Program-made: the position numbers and the translations under genes
Shown: positions 11,535 to 22,041 of the stretch, piece by piece
Layout of the letters: every line of letters begins with the position of its first letter
Position numbering within the stretch: position 1 is the stretch's first letter
Notes under the pieces: generated by a model
Told to the model about the DNA's origin: nothing
What the model saw: only the letters and a program-made list of their open reading frames with translations
Database searches by the model: none
NCBI GenBank assembly: GCA_033782935.1
Contig: JAWQEG010001447.1
Coordinates: forward strand, 67,001 to 131,000
Origin: Petrolisthes cinctipes
Lineage: Eukaryota > Arthropoda > Malacostraca > Decapoda > Porcellanidae
Direction of reading: 5' to 3'
Length of the DNA stretch: 64,000 nt

Positions 11535-12085
11535 GTATACTGAAAACACTGAAAAAGTTAAAGCGTAATAAATCCCCCGGACCAGACACACTCCACCTAA
11601 GAGTTATATTGGAAGTTGCTGAGGTGCTGGTGGAACCACTGTGGATTATTTTTAACAACTCTTTGGAAAGATATCAAGTTCCCCAGGAGTGGAAAACAGC
11701 AAATATTACTGCAATATTTAAAAAGGGGAGATATAAGAGTGACCCCAGTAACTACAGACCACAACCACACTCACCAACAACACAACATACACTCTCTGAG
11801 GGCACTGTGGGAAAGCCCGGTTCAGGCCATGACCTTCCTCAGGAGCTCAGGGGGGCTGCTCGGCCAGACACCTTGAGGAACTTCAACAACAACTACAGAC
11901 CAGTATCATAAAGCACATGTCAGGTAACAACTTGTTCAGCAAAAAACAGTATGGTTTCTTACCAGGGAGGTCAACAGTATTGCAGCTGATATAAGTATTG
12001 ATAAGTGGACTGAGTCTATAGATAGTGGATGGGTAGTGGATGTGGCTTATTGTGATCTAAGGAAAGCATTTGATACAGTCCCCCA
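11535..12085 (+). pseudogene. LINE A1 reverse transcriptase, N-terminal half
   Basis: Encodes the RT start (K-S-P-G-P-D, then W-K-T-A-N-I-T-A-I-F-K-K-G) and, past a LINE C insertion, the Y-R-P-V-S motif, a G-R-S-T-V-L-Q-L segment, and D-L-R-K-A-F-D-T-V-P-H, which carries the first catalytic Asp of RT. The gene is cut at the MITE at 12,086. The downstream YADD half is absent from this copy. Confidence 0.8.
11762..11890 (+). mobile_element. 5'-truncated LINE C fragment with 12-bp target duplication
   Basis: The last 129 bp of LINE C, ending in a short AAC tail, inserted in the N-Y-R-P-V-S motif of LINE A1. AACTACAGACCA is repeated on both sides (11,750-11,761 and 11,891-11,902), the hallmark of target-primed reverse transcription. 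The same insertion exists in the right arm. Confidence 0.88.
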
Positions 12086-12399
12086 CAGTTAATTCTCATT
12101 TTACACTTGTATATTGGGTGTGTAATGAAACTGTGTACAAAAAACCCTCATTGCACAGTACACTTGTATATTGGATGTGTAATGTAGTGTGTGTAATGAA
12201 ACTGTGTACAGAAAACCCTCATTGTACAGTACACTGGTATTATGGGTGTGTAATGAAACTGTGTACAGAAAACCCTCATTGTACAGTACACTGGTATTAT
12301 GGGTGTTTAATATAGTGTACAATAAGTGTTTACAGTACATACATTCATTACACACACTATTTCACATACATCATCCCAGTGTAAAATGAGAATTAACTG
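12086..12399. mobile_element. MITE with perfect 22-bp termini and internal minisatellite
   Basis: Begins CAGTTAATTCTCATTTTACA and ends with its exact reverse complement. The interior has about three units of the TACAGAAAACCCTCATTGTA minisatellite. It joins the truncated LINE A1 RT to LINE A2, so it marks a junction between two LINE copies. The right-arm copy is 28,430-28,743. Confidence 0.85.
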
Positions 12400-13403
12400 A
12401 ACTTGCCAATGAACAGGAAGCTATGGAACAAGATAAAGAGGAAGCAAAGATTATGGGAACAAATGAACAAACTTGAAAATTCTGAAAACTATATGGAGAA
12501 GAGTCAGTATGCTGAAATCAGTAAAGAATATAGGAGAGTAGAGTTAACAATCAGGTGAAAGAGAAACAAGAAAAGCAGTGAAGAACAAGGAACTGGAAGT
12601 TGCTACACTTGTAAAAGAAAACCCGAAGGTTTTTTGGAAATATGTTCAGTCAAAAATGAACACCAAAGGCATGATATCAGAATTGTATACAGACCACAAT
12701 AAAGCAGAGACCACAGTAAGTGACAGAGAAAAAGCAAAGGTTCTCTCTAGACAATTTGCCAATGTGTTTGTCACTGAATCTGATGGAGACTCTCCAAGGG
12801 GAAGAGTGCAGGTAGTACCACCTCTGCAAAGTCTTAACATTACCAAGGAGAAAATTCAGAAGGTAATACAGAAAATGAAGAAGGATAAATCACCAGGACC
12901 AGATGGGATACACCCAAGGATAGTGAAGGAGATAATGAAGGAGATCTTAGAGCCACTGGTTATTCTCTTTGAATGGTCGTTCAGCACACAGCAATTGCCC
13001 ACTGATTGGAAGATTGCAAATATCACAGCAATATTTAAAAAAGGTGATAAAAGGGACCCAGGAAATGATAGACCTGTGAGTCTGACAAACATTATATGTA
13101 AATGTATGGAGACACTAATTAGAGAGGAGATGATGGCTCACTTGAGGAAATACAACTTGCTCAGTGATAAACAGTACGGCTTTATACCAGGGAGATCTAC
13201 TGTATTACAACTTATAAAGGTGTTGGATGAGTGGACGAAGGCTTTAGATCAAGGGAATTCTGTACATGTAATTTATTGTGATTTTATGAAGGCTTTTGAT
13301 AGAGTTCCACATAAAAGGTTATTGGAAAAGATCTCCTGCTGTGGTATAGAAGGCAATTATTTGGACTGGATTAAGGCATTCTTAGGTAATAGAAATCAAA
13401 GAG
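12400..13403 (+). pseudogene. LINE A2 ORF2: linker and RT N-terminal half
   Basis: After a frameshifted N-R-K-L-W linker, a 286-codon open frame (12,578-13,438) carries N-P-K-V-F-W-K-Y-V, K-S-P-G-P-D-G-I-H-P-R, F-K-K-G-D, a R-P-V-S-L palm motif, G-F-I-P-G-R-S-T and Y-C-D-F-M-K-A-F-D-R-V-P-H (first RT Asp), then W-I-K-A-F-L-G-N-R-x-Q-R. The reading frame leaves LINE A2 at about 13,403, where LINE B sequence begins. It resumes with V-N-G-E-A at 15,006, so the RT domain is split by a 1.6-kb nested insertion. CR1/Jockey-like non-LTR retrotransposon. Confidence 0.87.
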
Positions 13404-14999
13404 CCCTACATGGAGTAGGGCTCATCAGTCTAGAATAGGTGCTGTGGAAATGAGTTACTTGAGAGGAACATGTGGACTTACTAGGTGGGATGGAGAAAGT
13501 AATGAGTGTGTATATGAGAGGTGTGGTATGAGTGAGAAGGCAATTGGCATTGAGTGTGGAGTGGTTGAGAGAGTGAAACGTAATACATTGAGATGGTTTG
13601 GACATGTACAGTGGGATCTCGCATCTAGTGAGTAATTGGTGCCAAAAAAACGGCGCTAGATGTGAATTCGCTAGATGCGAATACATAAACTAATGAGGAA
13701 AATTATAATAGGTGAGGTGAAAATTGCCGATCTTCATTTTATTTACTTTATTTTCGCGTATAACATTTTAATTTCCATTTAAATAAACACAAAGTGATGC
13801 ACAATATATAACAAAGAAAAAATTATGAGTGGTATTGTAATTTGAGTGATAAAGTGTGTAAGTGTGACGAATGTCCATTTGGTGGAGGGATGGACGGACT
13901 GGCAGCCACCTCCTCACTCAAGCAACCTCTCCCTTCCCCTCCCCTCCTCCCTTGTCCATGTTACCACCACCACCCTCGCCCTCCTCACCACTGTTCACGC
14001 TCTCTCGCCTGCCAAATGGGAATTTTTTTTTTTAATTTATTATCTATATTTTATATACTTTTGTCTATGATATCGCATAATTTTCATTATGTTGTACACA
14101 AAGTGATACACAACATGAATTCAAGAAGAAATAATTAAATACAGGATTCACTATTTACTCGTGAGTAATGAATGAAGTGACGAACTGCTGGTATCTGAGG
14201 CGAAGGGACAGGCTAGTGCAGCGTGCCACAGCCTCCCTCCTCACTTGTCTCCCGCTCACCACCACTCTCTCCCGCCTCTCTTGATGCTTGAATTAATTTT
14301 GTAATTCTTTCATCTGCATTCTCCTCCTCACGCTTAAGGTTGGAGCGGTTCAAGAGAGGTCTCGCACGTGCGCGACAAAGACGGAGACTGAGTTTTTAAA
14401 TTGGGGAAGGACTAGGAGTGGCCGACTGGCCGCGTGGGTGGTGACGTGACGTCACACGATAAACAAAATACAGGTATCCGCCGTGGCGGTAAATCTGCCG
14501 CCCTCGAATTTATTATTATTATTTTTTAATTTTCTTACATATTTATTTCGCCAGATGCGAATTTTGTTCGCTAGAAACGAATATGGGTAGAGGTTGTATG
14601 GTGTCGCCAGATACGAATTCGCAAGTTGAGAACTCGCTAGATGCGAGATCCCACTGTAGAGAGAATGTAAAGTGAGGAGTTTGTAAAGAAGGTGTATGGA
14701 AGTGAAGTTGTGGCACCTGGTGTGAGAGGCAGACCTCCGGTTAGATGGCAGAACAGAGTGGAAGAGTATGTAAAGGAGAGAAACATGAGGGACAGAGGAG
14801 GGCTTGAACAAGTAAGGAGGGAGTGTTGGAACAGAGTGGAAGAGTATGTAAAGGAGAGAAACGTGAGAAGCAGAGTAGGGCTTGAACAAGTAAGGAGGGA
14901 GTGTTGGAACAGAGAGAACTGGAGGCACTTCTGCTGTGGCCACCCCCTTGGGGGGAGTTCATGGAGGCAACGAGGCATCAGAGCTATAGATAGATACAT
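13404..14999 (+). pseudogene. LINE B C-terminal fragment, split by a pogo-like element
   Basis: The two pieces 13,444-13,608 and 14,657-14,999 together form one LINE C-terminus: M-S-Y-L-R-G-x-C-G-L-T-R-W-D, L-R-W-F-G-H-V, then G-R-P-P-V-R-W and W-R-x-F-C-x-G-H-P-L-G-G. This pattern is common in RTE-like and related arthropod LINEs. In the second piece a segment around N-R-V-E-E-Y-V-K-E-R is tandemly duplicated. It is nested inside the RT of LINE A2 and ends in a TAGATAGATACATAG microsatellite tail. Confidence 0.8.
13609..14656. mobile_element. Pogo/Tigger-like non-autonomous TIR element, TA target
   Basis: Starts CAGTGGGATCTCGCATCTAG and ends with the inverted copy, flanked by TA (13,607-13,608 and 14,657-14,658). 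The TIR is echoed inside several times (CGCTAGATGCGAA, CGCCAGATGCGAA), giving subterminal repeats that could be transposase sites. The core is C/T-rich and then GC-rich. No transposase is present. Mariner/pogo affinity is inferred from the CAGT start and TA duplication. The right-arm copy is 26,222-27,219. Confidence 0.85.
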
Positions 15000-15005
15000 A
15001 GAATA

Positions 15006-15928
15006 GTGAATGGAGAGGCTATGGAATGGAGTGATGTGGTCAGTGGGGTACCTCAGGGCTCAGTCTTGGGACCATTACTATTTGTTGTTTATATCAATGA
15101 CCTGCCTAGTTGTGTTGTGATGGAAACAAAAGTGATATATATTTGTATGCTGATGACACTAAAATTTTTAGAACTATGGCAAATGATGATGACCATATAA
15201 AACTCCAAGAAGATTTAGAAGATATGAAACATTGGACAGAAAAATGGTTATTGAGTTTTTATTCAGATAAGACGAGGTAAATGAGAATTGGTGGATCTGA
15301 AGAAAGAGAGAGAGAGAGAGAGTATCATCTTGAAAATGTAATAGAAAGGTCAAGAGCTGAAAAGGATATTGGAGTAATTATTGACGACATATTGAAATTT
15401 TCAGAAAATCTCTCAGAGAAAATAAACAAAGGTAACAAGATTGTTGGCATTATAAGAAGAACTTTCACCAGCTTAAATGCAGAAATGTTTAAATATCTTT
15501 TCATTGCTCTTCTCCGCCCTCATCTGGAATACGCAAATCAGGTGTGGAATCCCTATCTTTTTAAGGACATTGAGGCAGTTGAAAATGTCCAAAGAAGAGC
15601 AACTAAACTCCTGCCCAATATGAAGAACTTGTCATATGAGGAGAGGCTAAAAACATTTAATCTACCAACAGTCATATAGAAGATGGAGAGGCGACATGAT
15701 TGAAACATTTAAATTTATCAATGGACTGTATGACAAGGAATGCAGCGAGAAAGTTTTTCAAGAACGGGAAGAGAGTATTACACGAGGAAATTCTAGAAAA
15801 TTATTTAAACCAAGATCTCGAATGAACTTGAGGAAATACTCTTTTCTCTGCAGAGTAATAGATATGTGGAACTCTCTGCCAGAGTGGGTCATAAACCAGA
15901 AATCAGTAGTTTCATTTGAAAAACAATT
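15006..15928 (+). pseudogene. LINE A2 ORF2: RT C-terminal half and C-terminal domain
   Basis: Continues LINE A2 after the LINE B insertion with S-G-V-P-Q-G-S-V-L-G-P-L-L-F and Y-I-N-D-L-P. The catalytic A-D-D-T box is in a shifted frame at about 15,150. Then come M-K-H-W-T-E-K-W and the thumb and C-terminal region (I-G-V-I-I-D, L-R-P-H-L-E-Y-A-N-Q-V-W-N-P, R-A-T-K-L-L, W-N-S-L-P-E-W-V). At least three frame changes or stops make it non-functional. A GA microsatellite sits inside at 15,305. Confidence 0.85.
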
Positions 15929-16257
15929 GGTAAATATTGAAAGAATTACCGTTATTGTGTACGGGTTTTCTCCCTTCATTACCCACTTATTTAGAACATT
16001 CTAAGACTATTTTCTTCTATGGCATTTCCTCCACAAATGCCCTATTTCCAAGATAGGGCATACTCAAATGGGGCATTTTGAAATTAGCCTGACCTTACCT
16101 GACCTAACCTAGACCACAGCAAACTACCGGGACCTAACCTGGGCAAACTACCGGGAAATAACCGCGGTAAAGTACAGGAAATGACCGGGGCTAAATACGG
16201 GGATCTAGCCGGATCTGGCAACACTGCTACAAAACGGTAATTCTTCCAATAAATACC
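15929..16257. mobile_element. GGTAAATATT-TIR MITE with pentamer core (older copy)
   Basis: Ends GGTAAATATTGAAAGAATTA and, inverted, GGTATTTATTGGAAGAATTA. The interior carries TGACCTTACCTGACC pentamers and TGGCAACACTG. Flanks are AAACAATT on the left and a degraded AAACATAT on the right. The right-arm copy (24,621-24,949) has a perfect 8-bp duplication, AATTGTTT on both sides. It lies at the end of LINE A2. Confidence 0.85.
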
Positions 16258-16384
16258 AAACATATAGATAAGTTTTGGGACAATCAAGAACAAAAATACT
16301 TCTATAGGGCAAATGAGTAATAGGAATGAAGTGGAGCTGAAAGTACAGGCTCACCAATAGAGCCTCTTCCAGAAGATCATCTGT

Positions 16385-16572
16385 AAGCATCTGTGTGGTT
16401 TGTTGGGAAGCTTACAAACCAATACCACTGTGTTTATTGACCGTAAAATAATGAAGCCTTACAAGTGTGGTTGGTTGGGAAGCTTACAAACCAATAATAC
16501 CACTGAGGAATTGACCCTAAATGGACGTTGTATAGGGTCGTGTGGCTGGTTAGGAAGCTTACAAACCAATAC
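16385..16572. repeat. Degenerate tandem repeat with GGAAGCTTACAAACCAATA core
   Basis: Three units of about 60-70 bp here, and a fourth at 16,940-17,000 displaced by the MITE insertion. Each has TGGTTGGGAAGCTTACAAAC with TTGG/CCAA arms that could form a small hairpin. The mirror copies at 24,231-24,484 are uninterrupted. Confidence 0.8.
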
Positions 16573-16911
16573 GGTAAATATTGAATGAATTACCGTTATT
16601 GCGTACGGTTTTTCTACCTCCATTACCCACTATTTTAGACCATTCTAAGACTATTTTCTTCTATGGCATTTTCTCCGCAAATGCCCCATTTACAAGATAG
16701 GGCATATTCAAATGGGGCATTTTGAAATTAGCCTGACCTTACCTGACCTGACCTAACCTAACCTAGACCGCATCAGACTACCGGGACCTAACCTGGGCAA
16801 ACTACCGGGAAATAATCGTGATAAAATACAATAAATGACTGGGGGAAAATACTGGGACCCAGCCGGATCTGGCAACACTGCTGCAAAACGGTAATTCTTT
16901 CAATAAATACC
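16573..16911. mobile_element. GGTAAATATT-TIR MITE, left-arm-specific insertion
   Basis: 339 bp with about 24-bp inverted termini (GGTAAATATTGAATGAATTA and GGTATTTATTGAAAGAATTA) and an exact 8-bp target duplication ACCAATAC (16,565-16,572 and 16,912-16,919). The right arm has the unoccupied site with a single ACCAATAC at 24,306-24,313. Eight-bp duplications are made by hAT and P-type transposases. The interior holds TTAGG/TCAGG-type pentamers. Confidence 0.93.
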
Positions 16912-17084
16912 ACCAATACCACTATGGAATCAACTCTAAAATAATGAAGCCTAATACAAGTGTGGTTGGTTGGGAAGCTTACAAACCAACACACCGAGTA
17001 GCCATCTTAGTTAGTATGACCACGAACTAAAAAATTCACACATTTACTCTTATAACAATAATTAAGGCGTTATGCAAGAAGATC

Positions 17085-17180
17085 CATAGTGTATACGATG
17101 CATGGTACCGGTACGATGGCTCTGTTGTGTGTCCATAGAGCCGCACACCATCGTACCGGCATATCATCGTATTTACTATG
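17085..17180. repeat. 96-bp imperfect foldback hairpin (left arm)
   Basis: CATAGTGTATACGATG and CGGTACGATGG on the left pair with CCATCGTACCGG and CATCGTATTTACTATG on the right, around a GGCTCT...AGAGCC inner stem. It could be a small MITE remnant or a hairpin-RNA precursor. The mirror copy is 24,045-24,140. Confidence 0.75.
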
Positions 17181-17675
17181 ACTGATTTTTTTTTGTTTAC
17201 TTACATTCTTATCGTGTTGGATTCTCTGCAGTGTTGCCAGATCAGAGGAGGTCTTACTGTCAGTGTTGCCAGATCTATTTGGCATCATACCCTCAACTTC
17301 AATATCATCAGAATTTCCCTTTTTACCTCAATAATTCTCTGTTTACTCTTGAACATTGACGGTCATTTTGGTATTTCATCATCTGGTAGAAATTACCCTG
17401 ATTACTCTTAAACAATCTTTTAATATTATTATCTTTATATAATTTCCTTGTGTGGACTTCAAAACTATCTAAAAACAGATAAATTTCCCAGCACCTGGCA
17501 ACACTGATTGAGTGACTTGCCGAGGATTTTATTAGTCCAGGGAGAAGGATAGATCACTCTGGGTTTATTTTGGTCCTGAGAGAAGGATAGATTACTCTGT
17601 GTTTATTTTGGTGTCATCGTTGTCAAGGATGAGAGACAGTAAGGATAGTTCAGTGAAACGTCATCAATTCAGCCG

Positions 17676-17700
17676 TGACGTCACGCGCTCCGTGACGTCA
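17676..17700. promoter_or_regulatory. Two TGACGTCA (CRE/ATF-type) sites
   Basis: Perfect TGACGTCA palindromes at 17,676-17,683 and 17,693-17,700, at the inner end of the left arm. The first lies in GCCGTGACGTCAC, also found at the THAP gene promoter in the right arm (23,250-23,257). No gene start is visible here, so this may be an orphan promoter copy. Confidence 0.5.
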
Positions 17701-17739
17701 AAGTGATGACGCTCACTGGAGACCCTGCTGGAGACCCTA

Positions 17740-18400
17740 GCATGCAGGAATCTCGTTCAAACTTAAATAATCTCTCCTTATTCTCGGTTTTAATACATGA
17801 TTTATACATCATACGTGTGTGGTGTTCTCTAAAAGAGTTAATTGATAGTTGTGGATATAGTTTTCATGAATAGTAGACTAGTGTATGCTATATTGAAGGC
17901 TATAGCACTGTTGTATTTACAAGCTGATAGAGGCTCGCTCACGCCGATTCTAGCTAGCAAAACCCCGTGATATTAATATTAATTTATTATGATTAAATAT
18001 AGATGAGTCACAAACATAGAAAATTGGGATTATTGACTGAAATTCCTAGAGATTCGTTAATATTTCTTTATGTTGTATTACATGCATATCATGTCTCTCA
18101 CCCATCTTTCTCCCCACATTAACTCTAACTTCACCAACAATTTCGCTTCTTTTTGTACATAATTTACTTTCAAATGTGACCTTTCATTACTTTCAAGAAA
18201 AAGAACGTTTCTTTACAGGCCCTTCTGTAGTTTTGTATATCCAGTAGTCTGTGCAGTCATTTTGCTATTCCGAGAAGTTTGTTAATTTTTTCTGTTTACT
18301 CTTAATTACTATTTACTTTGCCAGTGTGCAATACATTTTTGTGTTTGAGTTATCTTGGCATAATAATGTACTTCCTTTAACTACTTTAGTTCTGGAAACT
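17740..18400. other. Spacer sequence, nothing recognised
   Basis: AT-rich, no long frame, no microsatellite and no copy elsewhere in the window that I can see. Confidence 0.5.
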
Positions 18401-18404
18401 GAAT

Positions 18405-18800
18405 ATATTAAACACATTATTATTAAATTTGGTAGAAGTGAGAGAAGACCAAATTGGCAGTACAAGCTTGGAAATAAAATATTAAATAAAGCAGAGAAAG
18501 AAAGAGATTTAGGGGTAACGATAAATAAGAAATTGACACCAGATGATCATATAAATGAAAAAGTGAGAAACATGTATACATTGTTAGCAAACTTGAGAGT
18601 GGCCTTCACTTAAATAGATGAAGAAATGGTCAAGAAAATAATTACATCCTTTATAAGGCCTACCTTGGAATATGCTGCAGTAGTATGGAATAGTAAGGAT
18701 ATAGAAAACTTGTGTCAACAGGGAATACCTACAATTAGAGGTCACAGTAAGAAATTAATTAAAAGAAGAGGAAACAAAGATGTACAGAAATACAAATAGG
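18405..18800 (+). pseudogene. LINE D ORF2 C-terminal fragment
   Basis: Encodes A-E-K-E-R-D-L-G-V-T-I-N-K-K-L-T-P, then I-R-P-T-L-E-Y-A-A-V-V-W-N, a characteristic LINE thumb region. It then jumps to C-Q-Q-G-I-P-T-I-R-G-H-S-K-K. The segment between these is missing (compare 4,987-5,110), so this copy has an internal deletion. Confidence 0.75.
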
Positions 18801-18906
18801 TAAGAACATAAAAGTAGACACGAGTAATTTATTTCCTTGAACTCTAAAGTACAGTATTAAATACAGAGGCGAGTGAAAAAAAGTGAGCAAATCTGAATGA
18901 ATCAAA

Positions 18907-19664
18907 ACCTCTCACCCATAGTGTAAAAAGTCAGCATGGAACAGTTCTTCCTACAAAAATACAGCTACTATAATAAACTGTACATTTTAAAGCTGTTGTA
19001 CAAGCCAGGAACCATGATTATCAAGTATGACATTCAACCATGTACTGAGTGCTACAGAAATTATTTATATGCTGCATCTTACCCTCTCATGCTCATTTGC
19101 ATCTAACTATTCTTCCCTTGCAATGATAACTCTGAAGTTTTTAAAAATTCAAGCACATAAAGTGTTCATACAACTGGAATATGATTTAGTACCATAATCC
19201 AACAATACTTAAACTAGTACAGTACCAGGCCTCAGAAGACATTTACTACACAGATGGTATAAGGAAACAGACTAATAAAGGGGGAACCTCTCACCCATAG
19301 TGTAAAAAGTCAGCATGGAACAGTTCTTCCTACAAAAATACAGCTACTATAATAAACTGTACATTTTAAAGCTGTTGTACAAGCCAGGAACCATGATTAT
19401 CAAGTATGACATTCAACCATGTACTGAGTGCTACAGAAATTATTTATATGCTGCATCTTACCCTCTCATGCTCATTTGCATCTAACTATTCTTCCCTTGC
19501 AATGATAACTCTGAAGTTTTTAAAAATTCAAGCACATAAAGTGTTCATACAACTGGAATATGATTTAGTACCATAATCCAACAATACTTAAACTAGTACA
19601 GTACCAGGCCTCAGAAGACATTTACTACACAGATGGTATAAGGAAACAGACTAATAAAGGGGGA
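18907..19664. repeat. 379-bp tandem duplication, two copies apparently identical
   Basis: Units 18,907-19,285 and 19,286-19,664, each starting ACCTCTCACCCATAGTGTAA and ending AATAAAGGGGGA. I found no difference by eye. It lies just downstream of the THAP-gene coiled-coil exon on the minus strand, so it may be 3' UTR or flank. Confidence 0.9.
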
Positions 19665-20189
19665 ACTAGCACATAGAACAAAACAGAAGCATAACAAGGC
19701 CGTGAGGATACATATAGTCATAGATGCTGGTATAATAGGTTTATTGGCATAAGTTTGCTTTGCTTTTTCAAGGTTGTACTCTGATACCAAATTTTTGTAC
19801 TCTGTATTTTCCTTAAGCAGAATATCATTGTCTAAGGATTGTTTTAACAATTTCTTTTTGATGTCACCATTTTCTCCAACAAGCTCCATTAATCTTTGTT
19901 CTAAACTTCCTTCCTTTGCTCGTAATTCCTCTAAATTTAGTTCTAACTGTTTTTTAATTTTTGTTACTTTCTCCAATTTTAGAGACACCTCAGACAGCTG
20001 CTGTTGTAGGGCATACACATTATTATTCCCAGAATGTAGGAAACCACAACAGGACCAACAAACTGCCAGATTATGTCCACCTGATGAAGCAGAGCTACCT
20101 TCTTTAGTTGTTTCTAACTCTTGGTGTTAATAGTCTCTCTCCAACAGCAGAGGTTTGGGTAGGAGCTTTATAAGAGTCAGGTGCCAATT
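19611..20189 (-). CDS. THAP gene, putative coiled-coil terminal exon
   Basis: A minus-strand open frame that I read from a CTTTACAG-type acceptor at 20,190. The first part (LAPDSYKAPTQTSAVGERLL) and the later part (CWSCCG, then a long Leu/Lys/Glu coiled coil from V-Y-A-L-Q-Q-Q-L to about E-K-A-K-Q) lie in different frames, joined by an apparent one-base shift near 20,125. A hydrophobic stretch before the stop may be untranslated or intronic. THAP-domain proteins often carry a C-terminal coiled coil for dimerisation, which fits the THAP exon 2.7 kb upstream. Exact splice junctions are not established, and the frameshift could mean a pseudogene. Confidence 0.55.
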
Positions 20190-20337
20190 CTGTAAAGTGA
20201 AAGGTTACTTAACACAAAGGCCTAGAGAAAAAGCATCCTGTAAAGCTATCCTTAGTAACTATTTCTTGACAAATACAGTACAGTATACTGTATAATATAC
20301 ACTACTATAATGTTAACTTACCCTTCCCAATACCAGG

Positions 20338-20478
20338 TGGGATGGAGAAAGTAATGAGAGGTGTCGCATGAGTAAGAAGGCAATTGGGACTGCAGCATGA
20401 GTAAGAAGGCAATTGGGATTGTGTGTGAGATGGTTGGGAAGGTGAAATGTAATACATTGAGGTGGGATGGGCATGTAT
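20338..20478 (+). pseudogene. Short LINE B fragment
   Basis: Matches 13,487-13,606 (GGGATGGAGAAAGTAATGAG, AGTAAGAAGGCAATTGGGA, AATACATTGAGGTGGG) with an internal tandem duplication of the AAGAAGGCAATTGGGA piece. Too decayed to translate. Confidence 0.75.
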
Positions 20479-20479
20479 G

Positions 20480-21110
20480 GCAAATACATACAGTACTACT
20501 CCAAGTCTTAAACTTATTTCTCAGTGACTAGTCCTTAGTCTATCACTACTGTCTACAGTACTGTACTGTACTTTAGAATTTCTAACAAGTTTGTAGGACA
20601 AGATCAACCTATTCTACACCCCAATGTACTTATGTAAGTGCTCCCAAATACTGTACTACCCTTGATAATTTTCTCTAATGTTGTTGACTGATTTAAGTAT
20701 CAACCAAATAACATTACTAGATAAGCTTGGTGTTAGGAAATTAACTACATTTTCTAGTTGTTACGAACCCTTGATGTCACAGTGGTGTATAAGAATTCAT
20801 CAGGCCAACTGTACATGCTAGAGTTGTTATGCCATAAAACTAAAACCCCTGAGCCACCTATCCCAATATCTTAAGCAAAGGTTTCTAAGGTTTCAAAACA
20901 TCTTGGCGAAGGTGGTGAGTTGGGAAGGAAGTCAGCATGAAGGCTTGCTCGGAGGAATCCGAAGTGACAATGCCACAATCTGGGCAATGTAAAATACTCC
21001 ATCAAGAAATATCATAGATAAATATATGTATATAAATAATTATACATATAATTTATGACAGATCAATATAATTCATGATTCTAGAGTTAGATTAAATGCA
21101 ATTCAAATAA
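20480..21110. other. Presumed intron of the THAP gene, nothing recognised
   Basis: Unique-looking AT-rich sequence without long frames or tandem repeats. It lies between the coiled-coil exon and the duplicated small exon. Confidence 0.45.
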
Positions 21111-21190
21111 CTAGTAAATTAAAAATATGACACAATTAGAGTAGAATTTATAAATGAAGAAAGATAATAATGAATCAGCATTTCTCTTAC

Positions 21191-21268
21191 CGGAACAATA
21201 AAGTTCAGGTGGTTGAGTTCCTCCAGCAACAGCAGTTTCAATAGGGGCTGAATCTTCTTATGATGTGT
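21191..21268 (-). CDS. THAP gene, duplicated 78-bp exon copy b
   Basis: Bounded on the minus strand by a CAACAG acceptor and a GTAAGAGAAA donor. 26 codons, T-H-H-K-K-I-Q-P-L-L-K-L through F-I-V-P. The length is a multiple of three, so inclusion or skipping keeps frame. It sits in a 280-bp duplicated block (unit 21,111-21,390) together with copy a. Membership of the THAP transcript is inferred from strand and position. Confidence 0.55.
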
Positions 21269-21469
21269 CTGTTGAGTGAAAGAGAACTTGTCTTGAATAG
21301 GATACAGAAAATATTCACTGTACTGTATATATATTTTCAACTAAAGGAATATATAATAGACCCTATATACCATATGTAACTCATTGATAACTAGTAAATT
21401 AAAAATATGAAACAATTAGAGTAGAATTATAAATGAAGAAAGATAATAATGAATCAGCATTTCTCTTAC

Positions 21470-21547
21470 CAGAACAATAAAGTTCATGTTCTTGAGTTCC
21501 TCCAGCAACCGCAGTTTCAATAGGGGCTGAATCTTCTTATGATGTGT
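21470..21547 (-). CDS. THAP gene, duplicated 78-bp exon copy a
   Basis: Same acceptor and donor context and same length as 21,191-21,268, encoding T-H-H-K-K-I-Q-P-L-L-K-L-R through F-I-V-L. The two exons differ at about five residues (L/R, N/K, H/N, L/M, P/L). Both keep open frames and splice signals, which suggests a duplicated or mutually exclusive exon pair. Confidence 0.55.
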
Positions 21548-21616
21548 CTGTTGAGTGAAAGAGAACTTGTCTTGAAGAGAATACAGAAAACATTCACTGT
21601 ACTGTATATCCATTTT

Positions 21617-22007
21617 GGTAAATTTACTGTTTCGGACAGAATAGGATTCTTTGGACAATAATATATTTTACTAGTGTTTTTTTATGTGTTTTCAACAATT
21701 TTTAAATTCATTTCTGTCGCAATTTTTTTTTTTTTTTTTAGCCAAACCTAATCTGGACCGCGGCACACTACCAGGACCTAACTGGGGCGGACCTAACCAG
21801 GGCAGACTACCGGGACCTTACCGGGGCAGACTACCGGGATTAGTTTTCAAGTGTAAACTGTGCTCTACATCCATCCATGTCGGCTATTTCTATTTTCCCA
21901 GTAATCTGCCCTGGTTAGATCCCGGTAGCCTGCCCTGGTTAGGTCCCGGTAGTCTGCCTCGGTTAGGTCCCGGTAGTGTGCCGCGGTCCAGATTAGGTTA
22001 GGTTTGG

Positions 22008-22041
<34 letters not shown>

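Larger units (their letters stand above)
3911..17650. repeat. Left arm of the giant inverted repeat
   Basis: Everything from the Copia tail to the GTCATCGTTGTCAAGGATGA motif at about 17,620 recurs in reverse complement at 23,300-37,232 in the same order. The shared content includes LINE D, the A-rich minisatellite, LINE A1 and A2, the nested LINE B, LINE C and pogo-like insertions, and the terminal hairpin. Arms differ by point changes, array lengths, small indels and one whole MITE. Confidence 0.93.

Noticed and set aside
13842..14138. Open frames inside the pogo-like element
   Set aside because: Low-complexity Pro/His/Ser content from a C/T-rich core, no transposase motif, overlapping frames in two phases.
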